DNA of 64,000 nt, taken from contig NC_059075.1 of NCBI RefSeq assembly GCF_020497125.1, positions 108,973,222 to 109,037,221 on the forward strand, in the 5' to 3' direction. The notes beneath the pieces are model-generated. The model was not told the DNA's origin. It was given only the letters and a program-made list of their open reading frames with translations, and did no database searches. Each line of letters begins with the position of its first letter. Within the stretch, counting starts at the first letter, position 1. This document shows, piece after piece, positions 21,291 to 33,295 of this stretch. Made by a program: the position numbers and the translations under genes. Origin of the DNA: Mauremys mutica (Eukaryota; Chordata; Testudines; Geoemydidae).

Positions 21291-22344
21291 TGTTGTGGTA
21301 TGGTGTGCCCTCTGCCAGTTGGCACTGAGGATGCACATCTGCTAACTCTTCTTTCTTTAAATAAGAGCTAACGCTACTTTTAAAAAATATTATTCCTAGT
21401 AATCATTAATAATAATCCTAGTTTTTGCTTTTGAATGTAGGGCAGTTGTGGAAGTTCATATCTCTTCCTTCCCCTCTGGCCCCATTTTCAAATAGTTGAA
21501 AACTTCGCAAGACTGGAACAGGTATACTAGCTTTTAGTAACCTTTTGGACTGTTGATGATATTTAAAATGTCCTGAACACAGGAGGTATGGTCTGTGAAA
21601 AGGGTATCCTTGGTTACTCAGTGGGTGTAAACTATATGTGCGTACCATAAAGGAGTCTTGGATCTGAGTTTCTACTCTTGGCTAATCTAGATTGTGCATA
21701 AATAACTCTTATAACCAAATTGTGCTCTGTATACGATGCAGGGTAAAACCCTGCATGTTGAATCAGTTTTTTAAATATGTTGGGGAGGTTTTTGGAAGTT
21801 TTCCTAGGGCAGGTTTTTATCTAATGTAGGCAAAGAGCTAAAAGATTCTCTAGTGTGTTTCTGCAAACCAGCATCTGCACTTTTGACTTAAGCACACAGA
21901 AAACCCTCGGGTCCAGCTGTGGAAGCAGTGTTTGTCAAACTTTTCAGATTTTCTGCTAATTGGTCATCTCAGAATTCCCCTAGGTAGTTTGTTTGCACAT
22001 CTTTCAAACCTGTTCCTCGGTATGGTTGCTCCAAAGGAGAATTTGCCTTCTGGTTAATTTGAGTTTGAAGCTGAATGTTTCAGGCTCATAAATTCCTGGT
22101 ATTTAGCTGATGATTAATTTGAAAGTATGTGTCTAGAAGGGTTGAGGGATAGCAGTTTCTGTAGGTAAGTTATTTACATCCTTTATAGAGAGAACGTATT
22201 ATAGTTTATCCTAGTAGCATTTCTGGGGTTCGCCATTCTTTAAGATAGGTTTTTGTTTCTAGGATCAGATGTAGTCCCTAGAAAGAAATGTCATGTCCAC
22301 TTGGTATCTGATGTATTCTCTAGGACTAGAAACAGCATGGGCTT
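21291..22344. other. No gene recognised
   Basis: AT-rich sequence without supported features. Confidence 0.45.
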
Positions 22345-22460
22345 ATTTGTAAAATGGCGATGATAATGTCTTGTCACCTTCCTCATAGCTGTGTTAATGA
22401 CTAATTAGTTTGTACAGTGGTTTAAAAAAATGAAGATTGCTGTGTAAATGCTATATAGTG
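22345..22460 (+). mobile_element. MIR-like SINE fragment
   Basis: TTGTAAAATGGCGATGATAATGTC...CCTTCCTCATAGCTGTG...TGTAAATGCTATATAGTGG follows the recalled MIR 3' half (GTAAAATGGGGATAATAAT..CTACCTCATAGGGTTGT..GTGCTATATAAGTG). Confidence 0.6.
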
Positions 22461-24381
22461 GTGTTCCAAACTAAGCCTGAGAGATTGTGTTGGGCATATG
22501 ATGTTTTGACATGTCAGCCCAGTGTTATGGATCAAAACTCAAAACCATACTGCTTTGTCCCTGTTATATGAGAGTGATAGAGAAATTCTATACAGAAGAG
22601 TCAAACACTGAAAATTCAAGCAAAAGTGGTATTTTTTTAAGATGAAATGAGCTTTACATTTGTAAGTAGGATTACATGAATCATAAATAATTAAAGAACT
22701 GTAGCAGAGCGAGGGGTAAACATCAGTAAATCCAGCCATCCTGTTGCTTACCTTCAAATAATTAATAGCCTTCATTTTCAGAACAAACCTTAATGGTGCC
22801 AAACTCCACCTTTTCCCTGCAGAGTCTGTGTGGGAGAGACTTTTAGATCTATCTATTTCCTGTTTCCCAGACAAGGGAGGGGAAAATCTGGATGCATTTC
22901 CTTGTTTTGAGAAAAAAAGGAGAAAACAGAAGGCAATGGCTACAACCACTATCAGCTCCTGCTAAAACAAGCTTGAGTTGAATGTACAAACCGTAGAAGG
23001 ATAGAGTACTTTATTTTGGCTTTCAGATAAACCAAACACTATTACAATCAATCTTACTGGTGGCACTTCTTGAAAATTTTATAAATTGGTAGAAAAAATT
23101 ATTACAGTTGAAACGGGGGGCTAGACCCTTGTTTTATTATGTAAGTTAGACCCAAAATAATTTCCCTTCGAAACTGGGAAAACCGTATCTTACAGTATTT
23201 TTGCAGCAGGTCTTCCAAAAATCCATTGCCCTCCTTTTTAACATACCACCACATATCCAAGGTTGTTTTTGGGAAGTTCTCCAATAACAGGTCTGTGAAG
23301 GAAAAATGGATGGAGAAAGACCACATGTTCATTATTGAAATATAATCCCTTCTAGGGTGTAACACAGAAGCTGTTTCTGATAGTGACAGTACACAACAGT
23401 TTAGGATAACAAGCAAAGAATATCTCCAGCTAAAACAACCTTGTAAAGTGATATTGAAGTGCAGGTTTATATTGATAGCCTCAACCTCAAGCTTACTTTT
23501 CCTGAGGCCCCTCCACCACTTTCAATGACCAATTCTCTTCCTTTTACTCCTTCCCTCCTTTAATCTAGTTTTGTTTCTATTTTGTAGCTTAAATTTATTT
23601 TAATCCCCAAACCCAGTACTTCATATAAGGATTCTTGCCTCTCAGTCAGTGTCCTTTGCTAATCTGTGTTCCTTTAATTACTAAGAATATATAACAAAAT
23701 AGACCATCTCAAACTTCCAGAGTATCCATTCATATACTACATGTATATTCTATGGAAAAACAGCTGTGGCATTACTACCATTCATAAACAAAAATTTAAA
23801 TGACGAAATATAACTAGCCCAGTAAGCTTAATTCCTGCTCAGCAACCTGCTGTCAATCCACTTTAAACTTTCGCACCCTGATTTTCTACCATCTTGCACT
23901 TTGTGCAGACATTTACATCTGTGCACCATGATGTAAAACGCTAACAAATCAAAATGATAGTTTCATACCAACTTTGTATTGGTATAGATTATTACTGGCA
24001 TAGATTACTACCCAAGGTGTAAAGCAGTGGAGGATCAGGCTCTATGTCAACAAAAAAATTCATTCACATGGAAGCTACTTTTCGTAGCTTGAAGCACTTG
24101 TAATTCATGCTTAACCTCTGCTTCAGTCAAGAGAACTGTGTAAGCAATATTATTGCACATAATGAAGTATGTAGTTGTGGTTCCATACACATACTTCACA
24201 GGCATTAAGAGGGTGTGTGTGTGCGAGTGAGTGAGAGAATTACTCTGTATACAAATCAGCTATTTTCAAATTTAGATCTAGTATTTTTAAAGCAAAAAAA
24301 AAATGTGAGGAGGTGGTGGAGCTGCCTACTGATTAGCTGTTTTAGGACCCCCATGTCGTCATGTCTGTCATTTAAGATCTG
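22461..24381. other. No gene recognised
   Basis: Frames 22539-22949 and 23102-23416 (minus) lack domains and lie in AT-rich sequence. A short segment at 23690-23750 resembles 25520-25580. Confidence 0.45.
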
Positions 24382-24824
24382 TAGTGAGCCCAGTAATGGA
24401 ACTGGTCTAGAGAACATGACCTATGAAGGAAGGCTGAAAGAATTGGGTTTGTTTAGTTTGGAAAAGAGAAGACTGAGAGGGGACATGATAGCAGTTTTCA
24501 GGTATCTAAAAGGGTGTCATAAGGAGGAAGGAGAAAACTTGTTCATCTTAGCCTCTAAGGATAGAACAAGAAGCAATGGGCTTAAACTGCAGCAAGGGAG
24601 GTTTAGGTTGGACATTAGGAAAAAGTTCCTAACTGTCAGGATGGTTAAACATTGGAATAAACTGCCTAGGGAGGTTGTGGAATCTCCATCTCTGGAGATA
24701 TTTAAGAGTAGGTTAGATAAATGTCTATCAGGAATGGTGTAGACAGTATTTGGTCCTGCCATGAGGGCAGGGGACTGGACTCGATGACCTCTCAAGGTCT
24801 CTTCCAGCCCTAGAATCTATGAAC
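24382..24824 (+). mobile_element. 5'-truncated CR1 LINE 3' end
   Basis: It contains the C-terminal end of CR1 ORF2, then a 3' untranslated end with GGGGACTGGACTCGATGACC and CTTCCAGCCCTAGAATC, closing with TATGAA. The copy is severely 5' truncated (about 445 bp of a several-kb element), typical for LINEs. Confidence 0.92.
24383..24742 (+). pseudogene. CR1 ORF2 C-terminal fragment (end of reverse-transcriptase polyprotein)
   Basis: The open frame encodes about 119 residues of CR1 homology, including [47 protein letters not shown] and [13 protein letters not shown], and ends at 24742. These are the conserved last residues of CR1 ORF2, downstream of the reverse-transcriptase core. The catalytic YADD region and the N-terminal endonuclease are absent, so it cannot drive transposition. 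The frame extends upstream to an ATG at 24215, but those first 56 residues are flanking sequence and show no CR1 similarity. The intact frame over this stretch suggests a moderately young insertion. It probably has no host role. Confidence 0.9.
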
Positions 24825-26031
24825 TCCTTCCTTGGTGTAAGGATTTTCTTCTTCCGTCTGCCATGTGGCAGTGCTGGACACTATCAGCTCTTTCCTCTCT
24901 CATAGTAGTTCACTAGCAGCTGTTGTTATGGCTGAGGTTTCCCCATCATTTGCTTCTCTTCTGGAAAAAATATATTTGACCAAATAATACATTTTGTATT
25001 GTTCATATTTTATATTTACTGAAAGTCTTCAGATGAATAGCAATGAGCTATCTGAAATATCCCTCACTGTGGATAAAATGAACTCTCATCTGAATTGAGG
25101 CTTTCAATCCATTGATGGATTCTGATGGTGATGTAAATGAATGAATCTTTCAAGACCAAAACACCGTTCCCCAAAATTAGAATTAGAAATCATCCAATTC
25201 AAAACTCTTTTGTTTATTTCTTACATCACCAAAAAAACTACCATACCACATTTAAACGATCACTACATAGATAAAACAATTATAATAAATCAACCATATA
25301 TCATAACCAAGGTAAAGGCTTTACAATGTCATGTTCAGAAAAGCATGTAAATACTAGTTCTGTCTGCCCTCTGTATCTGGGCACTATCATGTATTGGAGG
25401 AGGACAGTATAGTTTCAAGATCATATATTTCTATCACTGTCTCATTAACTTTAGAGCACAACAAAAGTGTTATAGACAAATTGCTTCTTTAAACATTTGT
25501 TTGGCCTCATCTCTCACATGAGCCATATAACAAAATCGACAATTTCAAACTTCCAGCACATATTTTCGTATATTACAATACCTGGTTGAGTCTTGGATCC
25601 ACAATTTCACAGGTTTGTGTTTCCTTCCTTCTTCTTCCCTGATGTGCACTGAACAGCTCCAGCTGATTGACCCTTGCCATGGAGAAGGAACCAGCTCATG
25701 TCCCACTAGCAATTTCTCCCAGTGTGCTGGAACAGCTGTGCCTTACTGACCTTCAGCTGAGTACTTTGGCAGCATTGATCGGTGGAGTTTTGAGTTTCCC
25801 AATATATAATCTTTTTCCTCTTGCTGTCATTACATATTGCATCCAACCCATTTACACAAATATTGGTTTGGGTGTGTACACTATATATATATATATATAT
25901 ATATAATTTTTTTTGCAGGTAGGCAAATGTGGAAACTTTAGCCAGAGAAAATCAGAAATGAAGTGATGACATACAATCTGTATTTAAAGAATTGCTAGAG
26001 AATGTTATTTAGGGACAGCTGTGATCTAGTG
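24825..26031. other. No gene recognised; contains (TA)n
   Basis: AT-rich sequence with a pure (TA)n run at 25881-25905. Frames of up to 79 codons are unsupported. Confidence 0.5.
25881..25905. repeat. (TA)n microsatellite
   Basis: About twelve TA units in a row followed by a T-rich run. Confidence 0.95.
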
Positions 26032-26431
26032 CAGTGTTTTCAGATGGTGGGTTGCATGTCCCCTGGAGGTAGCTCCCTCCTTCATTACTTTCCCTGAGCA
26101 GCGTGCAGTGACATGGGGATCAGGACCTAAGTGGCAGCAGTAGCAGCAAGAGGACAGTCAGCAGCCTAGTGGCAGTCATGGCCCAGCTTCAGAAGCGAGC
26201 ATCTGGCTGGGTCGGCAGGAGAAAAAGGGGGTGGGCAGAGCTGAGCAGGGAATTTGGGCTTTCGGTCTGAGTGGGGAAGGGAGGGTGACAGGGGCTATAG
26301 AGCTGGGGAGAGAAAGGGACGAGCTGGGGGCTGGAGAGGGGAGAGCAGTGGTAATGGTGGGTCCTGAAAAGAGACCAAATGCAGTTGGTGTGAGGGGGAA
26401 TCCCCTTATGTTAAAAATTTGGGAACCACTG
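26032..26431. mobile_element. hAT-like non-autonomous element with 8-bp TSD
   Basis: The ends are CAGTGTTTTCAGATGG and CAAATT-complement ...GGGAACCACTG. The right end read on the other strand is CAGTGGTTCCCAAATT. Flanks ATCTAGTG (26024-26031) and ATCAAGTG (26432-26439) match at 7 of 8 positions. The interior is G-rich (26220-26370), giving chance frames on both strands. Ends resemble 7354-7691. Confidence 0.78.
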
Positions 26432-26507
26432 ATCAAGTGGATTGACAGCAGGGCAAGAAGTCAATAAACCTGTTTCAGTCTCCAATGTGCCATGATGTAT
26501 CTTTATG

Positions 26508-26625
26508 GTCTTAGACAAATTACTTTTTCTTCTTTGTGCCTCAATACCCCTTCTGTATAATAGGGGTAATAATGCACTCAGATTTTTGAGATGGGAAGAG
26601 CTATACAAGTGCAAAGTATTTGTTA
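26508..26625 (+). mobile_element. MIR-like SINE fragment
   Basis: GGTCTTAGACAAATTAC...CTTTGTGCCTCAATACC...GTATAATAGGGGTAATAATGC...GAGCTATACAAGTGCAAAGT tracks the MIR core and 3' half. Confidence 0.7.
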
Positions 26626-26970
26626 CACTATTAATGTTTTGATATTGTCACATCCAACGGACATCATTAGCCTTTCTATAAGATTATTGCATCCAAAAAG
26701 CTGTTAAAATAACATTAAGATTACAAAATCAAGCACTCAGAAGTTAGGATATGCTAGAATTATGATTGCCTGTTGCTTCCCCAGCCTCTCTGCTCCTATC
26801 TACACACCCTTCTGAGCCCCCTTTCCTTTCCTTCCCTACCATTTCTAACTTGTTTGTATTCAAGGCCTGGGTGCCAACAGGGTGAGGAGGGGAGGCATTT
26901 AGGGCCAAGAACTGACAATCTCTCATCTCAGTTCCCTGCCCAGCACTGAAGCAGGGGGAACCATTTATAG

Positions 26971-27282
26971 CAGGGGTCGGCAACCTTTTGGAATTGGTGT
27001 GCCGAGTCTTCATTTATTCACTCTAAGTTAAGGTTTCACGTGCCGGTGATACATTTTAACATTTTTCGAAGGGCTCTTTCTATAAGGCTATAATATATAA
27101 CTAAACTATTGTTGTATATAAAGTAAATAAGGTTTTTAAAATGTTTAAGCAGCTTCATTTAAAATTAAATTAAAATGCAGAGCCCCCCCCAGACCGGTGG
27201 CCAGGACCTGGGCAGTGTGAGTGCCACTGAAAATCAGCTCGTGTGCTGCCTTCAGCACACGTGCCATAGGTTGCCTACCCCG
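26971..27282. mobile_element. hAT-like MITE, family H1, copy 2 (inverted relative to copy 1)
   Basis: Begins CAGGGGTCGGCAACC and ends GGTTGCCTACCCCG. Flanks ATTTATAG (26963-26970) and ATTTACAG (27283-27290) match at 7 of 8. The reverse complement aligns over its whole length with 13258-13567. Confidence 0.88.
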
Positions 27283-27290
27283 ATTTACAG

Positions 27291-27744
27291 GGAAAGTACT
27301 CATCATCCCTGGCACTCCAGGGATAGAGCATGCTGAGTTCAGACACTCTTCAGAGAATTTAGCTGACAAACCCTAACAAGTCTGCTGAGCATATGTGAAT
27401 TGAGAATTTTTCAGATGCTCATAATTTGGGAAAATGTATATGGAAAAACAAAAAGTTATGATACCAGTGTGACCACCTTCCATATTTTGAGCCCTTGCTC
27501 CAAAAGCATGAAGACACTAGACCATCTCAACAAAATGGATTTCAGAATTTTTTTAAGCCTGGGCATAATATATTTTTCCCTAATCTCATTCTCTTTTTGG
27601 CTGATACTTTCTTAAAATATTTGACCTTGAGGTATACACCCAGCATGGGAAATTTAAACCTGATTGGTTGAAGATTGGCAAAGTATAAGCTGCTGAATAC
27701 AAGAGCTTTATAATGGGAACTGTCTGGCTACCTTAATTATAGGT
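27291..27744. other. No gene recognised
   Basis: AT-rich, with only short frames and no repeat boundaries. Confidence 0.45.
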
Positions 27745-28260
27745 AGGTTTGGCACAATTGGATTTTTATTTTTTATAATTCTGATGCTTAATGCTGATTT
27801 TTATTTTTAAGCATTTTTCATTAACTATTTTAATTTTTACAGTTGCAGTAAAATAAGGAGAGGAGTTAGAGCAGTGCTGACAGTGAGGCTGCAGAGGGCC
27901 TGAGACACCTGGCTGTTGGGGAGGCCGTGGTCCTGGCCCAGCAGAGCAGAGACTCCCAGCCTGGGCCACAAGGAGGGAAGAGGGACAAGCCCTTTGGCAT
28001 GGGAGAGGCCACCCTGCTTTTGAATGGCTTTTGCCTGGGGATGACCCCTGCACTCCTGACCACGAGTGAGTGAGCAAAACCATGACAATGGGGCTGCAAA
28101 GGGCTCCCTGCATGGCTCCAAGGCCAGTGACATCAGATCCGTGTGGGTATGACTGAGGCTGTGCTCACCAATTGTTATCGATGGATCTATTTTCATAAAT
28201 TTGTTTCAGGTGGAATCAGTGTTTACTGACTAATGATTTAAATCGAATCCTGCCACGCCT
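27745..28260. mobile_element. 516-bp inverted-repeat DNA element with 10-bp direct flanks
   Basis: AGGTTTGGCACAATTGGATTT at the left pairs with the complement of AAATCGAATCCTGCCACGCCT at the right. Flanks AATTATAGGT (27735-27744) and AACTATAGGT (28261-28270) match at 9 of 10. The middle is GC-rich (27860-28140). Minus-strand frames of 115-119 codons lie in it but overlap in several frames and show no transposase motif. Confidence 0.65.
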
Positions 28261-28314
28261 AACTATAGGTGGCAGCATCAGCGCTATCTACAATAAAATA
28301 CTAACCCTGAAAGG

Positions 28315-28400
28315 ATGTCTCCTAAACTCCAAGGTGGATTGATTTAAATCAAAATTATTTAAATCACTGATTGTAATCATGATTTAAATCAACAAACGGG
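28315..28400. repeat. ATTTAAAT palindrome-rich repeat
   Basis: Repeated GATTTAAATCA motifs in both orientations (28338, 28361, 28380), a pattern I recall from a dispersed reptile repeat. The end of the neighbouring element has the related GATTTAAATCGAATC. Confidence 0.55.
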
Positions 28401-29854
28401 AAACCTTGGTTTAAATAATCTGTTTTAAGCTTGGAATCTTTTTATTTTCCTCAAGAAAAGTTGATTCTCATTGATATAATTTGGTATTTCTTTTTGGAAG
28501 CCCGAAGTGTACACTATATCTAAGCACATCTTTTTAAGCAAACATGTATTTTAACATTTATTCAGATTCTTAATTTTTACTTTTTTTAAAGAAATGCATC
28601 ATTCATTTTCTGCTTACTAGACTGTGCGTTTTTTAACTTATGATTTGTGTCAAGCGACATTTGTATAGAAATTGGAATTAAATTAAAATGCAAAACCAGC
28701 ATTTTAAAATTTATTACTTAAAGAAAATGACCTTTATGTCCTGGATACATTAGAAAGTAGATTTTTCAAAACATGTTTTTCATTTAAAACTGCTTTATTA
28801 AACAAAGGAAGTATGTGTAATTAGCAAATAGAACTGATGGTTTCTGGTCACCATGTCCTTCAAGATTTTACAACAGTAGCTCTCATCGTCTCATACTGAA
28901 TTTTTCTTCATAGATTGGGAGTTTAAAAACAAGAACATTTGTTTTCCTCTTATAATCAGTTTCTCAACTTTGAATGAACTAGTCGTTGAACTAAACTAGT
29001 TGAATAAAATTGAATGAAGAAAACATTCTCTGTACCTGCAGAAAAGCAGAAGTTGATTGTTTTATCTGAAATGCAAGACTGTTTATATAAGGCTGCAAAA
29101 GCAGAACATGTACTAAGCTGCTGGTCTGTTGCCCAGACTGCTTTTTTGAAAGTACAATCTGCCAAAATAGGAGTTGTGATATCAAAGCTGTTATCGCCTG
29201 TACAGAAGGGGCTAAACAGTTGTTTTTGTTTTTCCTGTCACATGAGGAAGAAACACTGGAGCAGGTCATGTTGATTGTCTTTAATGGAGATGAGCCAATA
29301 AATGAAGCACCAAAGAAGTGTTAACCTCAGTTTGCATTCGGGTATTAGTAATACAACACCTTGAAGGTGGAGGATTACATAAACAAGCTTTGATTTACCT
29401 ATTAACAATTCACTAAACCTTTATTTGTTTTTCATCCTCCAGTCAGGGTTCTGCAGTTCTTGGAGAATATGGGGGGTGTTTGTGTTCAGAAGAGTGTGTT
29501 GGTGAGGCTTTCATTCCCATTATTTTTGTGGTTGAATGCATTTACCTTTTCAGTCCAGGGTTCATATCCTGTACTCACAATTAGGATGAATTTAGTATCT
29601 ATTTTGTTTCAAGTGTAAGCTTATTTGCCTCACCATGCAGTCTGGTAATTCTGCACTATTGCAACCTTTCTGCCCAGGAAAAACTAAGTACTGGAATAGT
29701 TGGATTGTGTATAATGGATAATATCCACCTTGTACCTGGCCAACTAGTCTTAGTAATCCTGTTAGGAGCAACATGTTCATTGTCTCTTCCCCCAAATCTC
29801 CATCACCAAAAGATTAGAACAAAGTAGGGATGAGGCATTTGAACGTGTGTGACT
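28401..29854. other. No gene recognised
   Basis: AT-rich. Opposed 86- and 92-codon frames at 28991-29274 are unsupported. Confidence 0.45.
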
Positions 29855-30275
29855 AAGGGTATATCTTCACTGGAGAATTAACTTATCTACACTCAAAATA
29901 CTCCTCACGTTAGTATAACTTGAGTGAGAGTAGCCCCTTTATACTTTTATGTGGCACTAAGACTTCGAGGTGCACATCCTCTGGTTCTTAATGCTATGGT
30001 AAGCTGAGCTGCTCTGAATTAATTCTTAGTGAATTATGGGAGAACTGGTTTGTCTTTTCTGGGCACCCAGGTGGAATTGTGGGAAGACATTGGTGTAGAG
30101 CGACACTAGCCTTTGTCCATACTACAGAGTGGTCACGTTAAGAGCTGATGAGTTTTGCTCTCTCAGGCTTTCGCGCATACTCCACCTTGGGCCAGCCAAT
30201 TTGAGTTTAAACCACCACTGTAGTTCAGTTTGTGTGTGGCTGGAACTAGAGTTAGGGTAACACTTGAGTAATAAT
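29855..30275. mobile_element. Degenerate MITE (CTAAGGGTATATCTTCAC end)
   Basis: The left end resembles that of 15819-16122 (CTAAGGGTATGTCTACAC). The right part carries GGTAACACTTGAGTAATAATTCGACTTAG, complementary in part to TTAGTATAACTTGAGTGAGAG near the left. A second terminal motif TAGGCCTTGTCTTCACC follows at 30281. Confidence 0.45.
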
Positions 30276-30764
30276 TCGACTTAGGCCTTGTCTTCACCAC
30301 AAAGTTAAAACAAAACATCCGATTTTGTGTTTGTGGTCTCCATGTGTGTAGGTGTTCTGAGTGATTATACTACAGTGTCCATGGTAGCAAATTACCAGAG
30401 TTAATTTTTCTTCTCAAGAATATTTGATCAGATATAACAAAAACTTGTGTGGGATGGAGTCTTGGCCATTGTTACTGATTTGATTAGAGATGCAAAGATT
30501 TTTTTTTTCCTTAATAGAGAGACAAGTAACATTAGTATTCAGAGAAATTCTGTAGAATACTCAAGGGAAACAGTATAAGAGACAATTTTATGGTTGAAGC
30601 CCACTGACAGGAAGATTTACAAATAAACCAAGGAGCTATTTATCCTCTTGATTCACAGCACTTCCCCTCTCCTCCAGTATACTGGGAGGATTTCTGATTA
30701 TAGCTATTACTTTACAGATTATTCTGTGAGCATCTAGTCTTAACTTTAAAGTGCAACAAGCACT

Positions 30765-30955
30765 ATTTTAGATTAAAGCAGTGTGTGGGTTTAAAGCACA
30801 ATAGTTATTCCAGAATAACTCTTCCTGTGGACACCAGAATGAGTGCCTTTTTCTGGTTTAGCTTTTAATCCATTTTGGATTCTGCTTATTCCGGAAAAGT
30901 GTGTCCACACAGGGCTGTATTCTGGAATAGCTATTCCAGTTGACTTCCCCTTACT
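30765..30955. mobile_element. MITE-like element (TTATTCCAGAATAACTC)
   Basis: AATAGTTATTCCAGAATAACTC near the left and ATTCTGGAATAGCTATTCCAG near the right are inverted copies. Repeats of GTGGACAC / GTGTCCAC also pair. Confidence 0.5.
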
Positions 30956-32504
30956 CTGGGAGTTGATGTTACACAGTGATAAATTTATTTTGGTTAACGC
31001 AAAGTTTTTTTTACACTAGGGATTAGAGCTAGAACTGACTGATTTTAATGTGTTTTTAGCCTTCTGTTCCTGTTAATAAGAAACTGTAATCTCCTTCACC
31101 CTGCCTCAGAAAAGAGTTTTTTATAGAATATATTCATTCTCTGAATTTCTAAAAAGCACTTAAGTGGAAAACTGTTTTTAACCTTGGACTATGTTTTTGT
31201 ACATTGTTGTTTAACAACATAAAGTTGGTTATATTTTTCCATCTGGGGTGGATGGGTGAGGAGTTGATGTATTTCTGTGTCCAGGTATCACCATGAGATT
31301 AAAGGTTGCTCCAATCTTCTGATCAATCATTGTTGCCGTTTCCCACCACAACTGAAGTCATTGGCTCCCACAGACTAGTTGGTCTTGTACTCAAAGTAAA
31401 ATGTGCTGGTTTATGTAATCAAGTATGCGTACTTTGGTTGATTCAAGCATTGACTAGGATAAGTATGTAAATAAGATAATACTGGGCTATGCCTTTTCTG
31501 AACGATCTGGGGTATTTCAAGCTATTGGAGAGCTAACAGAAATGCTTGTAAAATTTGAATGTCACTCTCAGCACTTTACTACATTCTACTGGTGGTAACT
31601 GCTATTAATGCTCATAGAGTGTACACACATCAAAAGTACACCGTACCCCTCTCTGATGTCAAACATACAAGTGCCTATTTTGTGAAAGAATGCTAGTGGA
31701 AGCCCCTTTTTCTTCTGTCTCCCCTGCTAAACATATACTTCAAACTGATTTTTTTTTAGAAAATGAGACTTTAAGCAGGACCCTGAAAAAGACAGAACAC
31801 TAATTTTTATGCGAGATTTCAAAAAGTCAACCCTGTTGAGAGACTTTAAAGAGACATGGGAGCCTGTGTGGCGAAAAAGTGAAGAGTGCATGATGCTACT
31901 TTATAAAAAGCAGTGAAGTTACAAATAATTCTTTCTTAACTAAGAGTGTCAAGTGGGGAAAAAATATAGTTTTGGACTAAGTATGTATGTGCATGTATGT
32001 ATGTATTTTTATAATTTAGGAAAAAATTATAGCACACTAAGAATAATTATAAATATTTGTCTTTCATAGCAAGTGTCCTGGTCATGATGCAGTTCTCATC
32101 AGAATATACTGTAACTGTAAGGGGAAGGTTGCTATTTATACTCCAGAAGGGAGTGTATTTTCCAGAGTTTTTTGCATAATTTTTAGACCAAAATGTCAAG
32201 GAGACAAGGATTTTCTTCTTATGGATTGGGGCTAGTTGCCTCATGCACATAACCTGCCTTTGTAAGGTGCAGTAAGTAGATAGGAGACAAGTTACATATA
32301 TTGCACCCCAAATATTGTTGGCATTATGTCTCTTCTGCACTAAAAGACAAACCTACAGAAAATACTTTAGCAAACTAGCCCTGATACTAATGCTAATAAT
32401 TCTCACACATTGTGCATTTCATCTGATCACAAATTACTGTATACACCTTTAACAACCTTCCTATTATAATAGGTAGGTAATCCCTACTGTACAGATGTGT
32501 GCAG
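30956..32504. other. No gene recognised; short (TATG)n
   Basis: AT-rich sequence with a TATG/TGTA repeat at 31980-32008. Minus frame 32047-32340 has no support. Confidence 0.45.
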
Positions 32505-32625
32505 AAAAGGAGGCACAAATGGATGCTGAATTCTGACAGGAAGTCAGTGGCATTTAGTCACAGAGTTGGACTTGGAACATAGGAGTCCTGACTCTCTATC
32601 CATTGGAATATATTACCTCTCTTTT
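32505..32625 (-). mobile_element. MIR-like SINE fragment, antisense
   Basis: GACAGGAAGTCAGTGGCA...AGTCACAGAGTTGGACTTGG...ATAGGAGTCCTGACTCTC...TCCATTGG is the antisense of the MIR 5' half. Confidence 0.55.
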
Positions 32626-32787
32626 CCCCTGTCACCTGCTTATATATCCTGGCACCATTAACCTTTTCTGCAGAGCTTTCTCCTAGTAGTAAGGTGTTTT
32701 TCATCAGTCATTTAAAAAATAGGATTCTATTACAGCCTTCTCTTCTTCTAGAATCCTGTTGGGTATCACTGCCTCATTAATCTGTGT

Positions 32788-32875
32788 TTGTACAGTGCAT
32801 AACACAATGGAGTATTGGTCGATGACGGGGGCTGCTAGGCACTGAAATAATAAAAATAGTAAATAATAATTGGTC
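32788..32875 (+). mobile_element. Ancient LINE/SINE 3' tail
   Basis: TGTTTGTACAGTGCATAACACAATGGAG...GGTCGATGACGGGGGCTGCTAGGCACTG...AATAATAAAAATAG follows a recalled dispersed amniote repeat tail. An antisense relative is at 33040-33125. Confidence 0.5.
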
Positions 32876-33039
32876 TCTCTTGTTTTGAGGAATCTGAACC
32901 TCTTTTTTCAGCCCCTTTCTTTCACACAGTCTGTCCCCGGTTCAGATTGGCTGTTGTTCAAAAGCCTAGATGATATTGACATTGTTTCATGCTGGTTATA
33001 AGCATTGGTAACACTGTAGCATTTATACTGTGGTAGGAC

Positions 33040-33295
33040 ATTGGCATTCTGTTGTGCTAGACTCTGTACATACAGATACTAAAACAGTCCCTGGAGCCGA
33101 TAGGTTGCAGCTTAAATAGACAAGACAGATTAGAGAAGGAAGTCGTCGTATTTTGCAGATGGGGGAGCTGAGGCCCAAAGACTAGGTTATTTGAAATTCA
33201 TACATGAAGTCTTTGGTAAAGCCAAGAGTTTAACTCCAATCTAAGTCCCAGTTCAATAACTTAACCACAAGACTTTTTTTCTCTCTAGTAGAGCA
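33040..33295 (-). mobile_element. Antisense ancient repeat tail plus MIR-like segment
   Basis: GGCATTCTGTTGTGCTAGACTCTGTACATACAG...CAGTCCCTGGAGCC is the antisense of the tail at 32788. Then ATTTTGCAGATGGGGGAGCTGAGGCCC...AAGAGTTTAACTCCAATCTAAGTCCC...TTAACCACAAGAC resembles antisense MIR. Confidence 0.55.

Noticed and set aside
27766..28196. Overlapping minus-strand frames of 77-119 codons
   Set aside because: Several frames are open at once in the GC-rich core of the 27745-28260 element; there are no motifs or start context.
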